Shown here: positions 5,317-7,608 of the stretch, in pieces
Position numbering within the stretch: the first letter of the stretch is position 1
Layout of the letters: each line of letters starts with the position of its first letter
From: Bordetella parapertussis
Lineage (GTDB): Bacteria > Pseudomonadota > Gammaproteobacteria > Burkholderiales > SG8-39
Length of the DNA stretch: 7,608 nucleotides
Direction of reading: 5' to 3'
Assembly (NCBI GenBank): GCA_945869935.1
Contig: CAMBSA010000072.1
Span: 1 to 7,608, forward strand
Made by a program: the position numbers and the translations under genes
The notes under the pieces: model-generated
What the model saw: only the letters and a program-made list of their open reading frames with translations
Database searches by the model: none
What the model was told of the DNA's origin: nothing

Positions 5317-6248
5317 CGGCCGATACGGTTGATCTGTCGGTGCGCATCGGATCGATGCGCCTGCGCAATCCGGTGATGCCGGCCTCGGGCTGCTTTTCGC
5401 ACGAATTCGGTCAGGTGTTCGATCTCGGCCGGCTCGGTGCGGTGGTGGCCAAGAGCGTCACGCCCAAACTGCGCAAGGGCAACCCGCTGCCGCGGGTGGC
5501 CGAAGTATCGCGCGGGATGCTCAATTCGATCGGCATCCCGAGCAAGGGTCTCGCGCACTTCGTGGGCGACGTCGTGCCGCTGTATCGCGATTGCGGCGCG
5601 CCGCTGGTGGCAAGCGTGTCGGCGGACACGGTGGCGGAATTCGCCGACGCGGTGGAGGTGCTGTCGGTGCCGGGTATAGCTGCAATCGAGGCGAACATTT
5701 CGTGCCCCAATCTCGAGGCGGACGGACGCGCCTTCGCGATGCTGCCCGACACGGCCCACGCGGCCATCGCCGCGATGCGCAGGCGCACGCACCTCCCGAT
5801 CTGGGCCAAGCTCACGCCCAATACCGGTGACATCAAATCGGTCGCGCTGGCAGCAGAGGCGGCGGGCGCGGATGCCCTGGTGGTCGCCAACACGATCCTC
5901 GGCATGTCGATTGACGTGCGCAGCTTTCGTCCGTCGCTCGGCAATGTCATGGGCGGATTGTCGGGGCCGGCGATCAAGCCGATCGCGGTTCGGCTGGTGT
6001 ACCAGTGCGCCACGGCGGTGAAGATCCCGGTGATTGGCAGCGGCGGCATTACCACCGCGGAGGACGCGGTCGAATTCATGCTTGCGGGGGCGAGCGCGGT
6101 GCAGGTGGGAACCGCCTCCTTCCTCCACGCCGATGCGATGATCCGGATCATCGAGGGGATCGAGGCGTTTTGCCTCGCGCGCGGCATCGGGCTCGTGAGC
6201 GAGCTGGTGGGCGCGGCGAAAATCGAACATGAGGTGCTGGAATGGTGA
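5313..6248 (+). CDS. pyrD: Dihydroorotate dehydrogenase catalytic subunit, class 1B type
   Basis: This 311-residue FMN TIM-barrel enzyme interconverts dihydroorotate and orotate. Seen motifs are ASGCFSHEF (24-32), Lys47 in AKSVTPK, the substrate loop NSIGIPSKG (71-79), ANISCPN (127-133) with probable catalytic Cys131, Lys166 in AKLTPN, ANTILGMSID (192-201), GGLSGPAIKP (214-223) and the FMN-phosphate motif IGSGGI (241-246). A catalytic Cys, rather than Ser, marks class 1, and the adjacent PyrK points to the NAD-linked 1B form. Dihydropyrimidine dehydrogenase (PreA) is less likely: the C-terminal 4Fe-4S ferredoxin domain is missing and the substrate loop has NSxG, as in dihydroorotate dehydrogenases. 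The start is ATG 5313, inside the pyrK stop (ATGA). Burkholderiales normally make pyrimidines with a membrane class 2 PyrD, so a 1B pair here suggests a separate role, probably running in the reductive direction. Confidence 0.9.
   Translation: MTADTVDLSVRIGSMRLRNPVMPASGCFSHEFGQVFDLGRLGAVVAKSVTPKLRKGNPLPRVAEVSRGMLNSIGIPSKGLAHFVGDVVPLYRDCGAPLVASVSADTVAEFADAVEVLSVPGIAAIEANISCPNLEADGRAFAMLPDTAHAAIAAMRRRTHLPIWAKLTPNTGDIKSVALAAEAAGADALVVANTILGMSIDVRSFRPSLGNVMGGLSGPAIKPIAVRLVYQCATAVKIPVIGSGGITTAEDAVEFMLAGASAVQVGTASFLHADAMIRIIEGIEAFCLARGIGLVSELVGAAKIEHEVLEW
6231..6236 (+). promoter_or_regulatory. Shine-Dalgarno sequence within the end of pyrD
   Basis: GAGGTG, 5 bases before ATG 6242, supports initiation of the hydrolase inside the last codons of pyrD rather than at a later start codon, and indicates coupled translation. 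Confidence 0.55.
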
Positions 6249-7516
6249 ACCGGGTGTTTTCGCCGGGATCGGACTACGCGCGAATGGCGGAGTCCCTGTT
6301 CGACGAGTTGCGTGCGATGAGTGCGGACGTGGCGGGCGTGAGCCGGCCCTCGTACGGCGAGATGGAAACGCGGGTGCTCGCGCATCTCGAGCGCGTCGCG
6401 AATTCGGCAGGCCTCGCGTCAGCGTACGACGGCGCGGGAAATCTCTGGATGGGTGCCGCTGGCGACACGACCGGAGGTGAACGCAGAATCGTGTCCGGCT
6501 CGCACGCCGATTCCGTGCCGCGAGGCGGCAACTTCGACGGACTCGCCGGCATAGTGGCGGCGATACTCTGCGCGGTTCGCGCTACCCGCGACGCCGAGCG
6601 GCCAAGATTGCCGGTCGCGGCACTCGGCCTGCGCGGTGAGGAGAGCGCGTGGTTCGGCAAGGCCTATCTCGGGTCCGCAGCCCTGCTCGGCCAGCTAACC
6701 GAGGCCGATCTCGCGCGCGGGCACCGCAGCACGCGCGAACCGCTGTCGGACTACATGCGACGCGCGGGCGTGGACCCCGCGCGCTGCCTTGGCGGCAAGC
6801 CGATGATCGACCTGTCGGGAATCGCGGCTTTTCTCGAACTGCACATCGAGCAGGGGCCGATGCTGGAAGAAGCAGGCCGCGCGGTCGGCGTGGTGACGGG
6901 AATTCGCGGCAATTTCCGCTATCGACAGGTACGTTGCATCGGCGAGGCGGGCCACTCGGGAACCGTCCCCAAACGGCTGCGGCGTGATGCGGTGTTCGCG
7001 GTATCGGACCTGCTCTCGCGCATCGAGGAAGCCTGGGAGGAATGGCTGGCAGCGGGCGAGGACCTCGTCGTCACCTCCGGCATGGTCCACACCAATCCGG
7101 ACCAGGATGCGCCTTCGATCATTGCGGGCGAGGTCGGTTTCAGCCTGGAGGTGCGCAGCCAGTCGATGGCAACGCTTGAGCGCTTTCACCGGTCGATCCT
7201 CGAGGAATGCGCCTCGCTCGAACAGTCGCGCGGCGTGCGCTTCGAATTCGGGGAGCGCATCGATTCGCCTTCGGCCGTCATGGACTCCGCGCTCTCGGCG
7301 CGGATGGCGAAGATCTGCCGCAGGCGGGAGATTCCGTTCATCATCATGCCCAGCGGCGCGGGTCACGATGCGTCGCTGTTTTCAAACGCAGGGGTCCCCT
7401 CGGGCATGGTATTCGTCCGCAACGCCTTCGGCTCCCACAATCCGCAGGAGAGCATGTCGATCGAGGACTTTCTTCTCGCCGCCGACGTGCTCTACGACTG
7501 CATGCTTTCCATCTGA
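6242..7516 (+). CDS. M20-family N-carbamoyl amino acid hydrolase (candidate ureidosuccinase)
   Basis: This 424-residue metal-dependent amidohydrolase belongs to the group of L-carbamoylase (HyuC/AmaB), allantoate amidohydrolase (AllC) and beta-ureidopropionase. The metal ligands are visible: His88 (GSHADSVPRGG), Asp99 (NFDG), Glu134 with catalytic Glu133 (GEES), His201 (LHIEQGP) and His399 (SHNPQE). His238 (GHSGTVP) and Arg305 (FSLEVR) match the substrate-contacting His and Arg of known L-carbamoylases. The usual NVIPG motif reads SIIAG (292-296), so the Asn that normally helps hold substrate is Ser. The usual TTPM after the dimerisation-domain His reads TVPK, adding Lys244 near the site. These changes suggest a different substrate. 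Within an operon of dihydroorotate enzymes, N-carbamoyl-L-aspartate is the best guess, giving aspartate, CO2 and ammonia. Its start overlaps pyrD by 7 bases. No signal peptide is seen, so it acts in the cytoplasm. Family confidence is high, substrate confidence moderate. Confidence 0.9.
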   Translation: MVNRVFSPGSDYARMAESLFDELRAMSADVAGVSRPSYGEMETRVLAHLERVANSAGLASAYDGAGNLWMGAAGDTTGGERRIVSGSHADSVPRGGNFDGLAGIVAAILCAVRATRDAERPRLPVAALGLRGEESAWFGKAYLGSAALLGQLTEADLARGHRSTREPLSDYMRRAGVDPARCLGGKPMIDLSGIAAFLELHIEQGPMLEEAGRAVGVVTGIRGNFRYRQVRCIGEAGHSGTVPKRLRRDAVFAVSDLLSRIEEAWEEWLAAGEDLVVTSGMVHTNPDQDAPSIIAGEVGFSLEVRSQSMATLERFHRSILEECASLEQSRGVRFEFGERIDSPSAVMDSALSARMAKICRRREIPFIIMPSGAGHDASLFSNAGVPSGMVFVRNAFGSHNPQESMSIEDFLLAADVLYDCMLSI

Positions 7517-7535
7517 TATTGAAAGAACGCACTTC

Positions 7536-7608
7536 ATGAGCAAGGAAAATCCACCCGGCATTACTCTGGTCATCCGTGGCGCCCGCCTTCTTGACCCCGT
7601 CAGCCCCG
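7536..7608 (+). CDS. Dihydroorotase-like cyclic amidohydrolase, N-terminus (partial, runs off window)
   Basis: The first 24 codons are present, from ATG 7536. The segment ITLVIRGARLLDPVSP has the opening beta-strand and (L/I)IRxARxxDP pattern of dihydroorotase, dihydropyrimidinase and hydantoinase N-termini; dihydroorotase fits best. The gap from the hydrolase stop is 19 bases and contains only a weak AAAGAA-type ribosome site, so the gene is probably in the same operon. A dihydroorotase here would convert dihydroorotate to N-carbamoyl-aspartate, linking PyrD to the M20 hydrolase. The metal-binding HxH motif lies beyond the window, so the assignment to this superfamily member is provisional. 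Confidence 0.6.
   Translation, partial: MSKENPPGITLVIRGARLLDPVSP

Noticed and set aside
4713..6230. A 505-codon open frame on the minus strand across pyrK and pyrD
   Set aside because: It lies antisense to two genes with complete family motifs, is rich in Arg and His as expected of a GC-rich shadow frame, and has no recognisable domain.
5313..7516. Interpretation of the operon as reductive uracil degradation (dihydropyrimidine dehydrogenase plus beta-ureidopropionase)
   Set aside because: PyrD lacks the ferredoxin extension of PreA and has a dihydroorotate-type loop, and the partner subunit is PyrK, not the PreT type.

Overview
The window is GC-rich DNA from what looks like a betaproteobacterium, most likely Burkholderiales. 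The order gatB - xth - pyrE, the DUF4124 envelope proteins and the codon use all fit that group. This placement is from remembered synteny and is not proven.

Layout. (1) Bases 1-56 are the last codons of gatB (Asp/Glu-tRNA amidotransferase subunit B). (2) Bases 213-1465, minus strand, hold a tandem pair of paralogous secreted DUF4124 proteins joined by an ATGA stop/start overlap. (3) Bases 1722-2498 are xth (exonuclease III family AP endonuclease), followed at 2619-3308 by pyrE (orotate phosphoribosyltransferase) with its own likely promoter. (4) Bases 3335-4237, minus strand, encode an XRE-type helix-turn-helix regulator with a large C-terminal domain. It converges on pyrE and diverges from the next operon. 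(5) From 4432 to the window end is a tight plus-strand operon: pyrK (2Fe-2S/FAD electron-transfer subunit), class 1B-type pyrD, an M20-family N-carbamoyl amino acid hydrolase, and the first 24 codons of a dihydroorotase-like cyclic amidohydrolase.

The most interesting part is the regulator plus operon. A reversible NAD-linked dihydroorotate dehydrogenase (PyrK/PyrD), a dihydroorotase-like enzyme and an N-carbamoyl amino acid hydrolase make up three consecutive steps of reductive orotate breakdown: orotate to dihydroorotate, to N-carbamoyl-aspartate, to aspartate + CO2 + NH3. No aspartate transcarbamoylase or carbamoyl-phosphate synthase is seen here, and the hydrolase would work against biosynthesis. 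A catabolic, inducible orotate-utilisation operon is therefore the best reading. The regulator/operon gap (4238-4431) contains a perfect TTGACA promoter element, a dyad and direct repeats over the -10 region, and a separate perfect inverted repeat next to the regulator start. These are plausible operators. The function is inferred from gene content and motifs, not demonstrated.

There is no gene-free stretch longer than 300 bases. I saw no tRNA, rRNA, CRISPR array, insertion sequence or attachment site.
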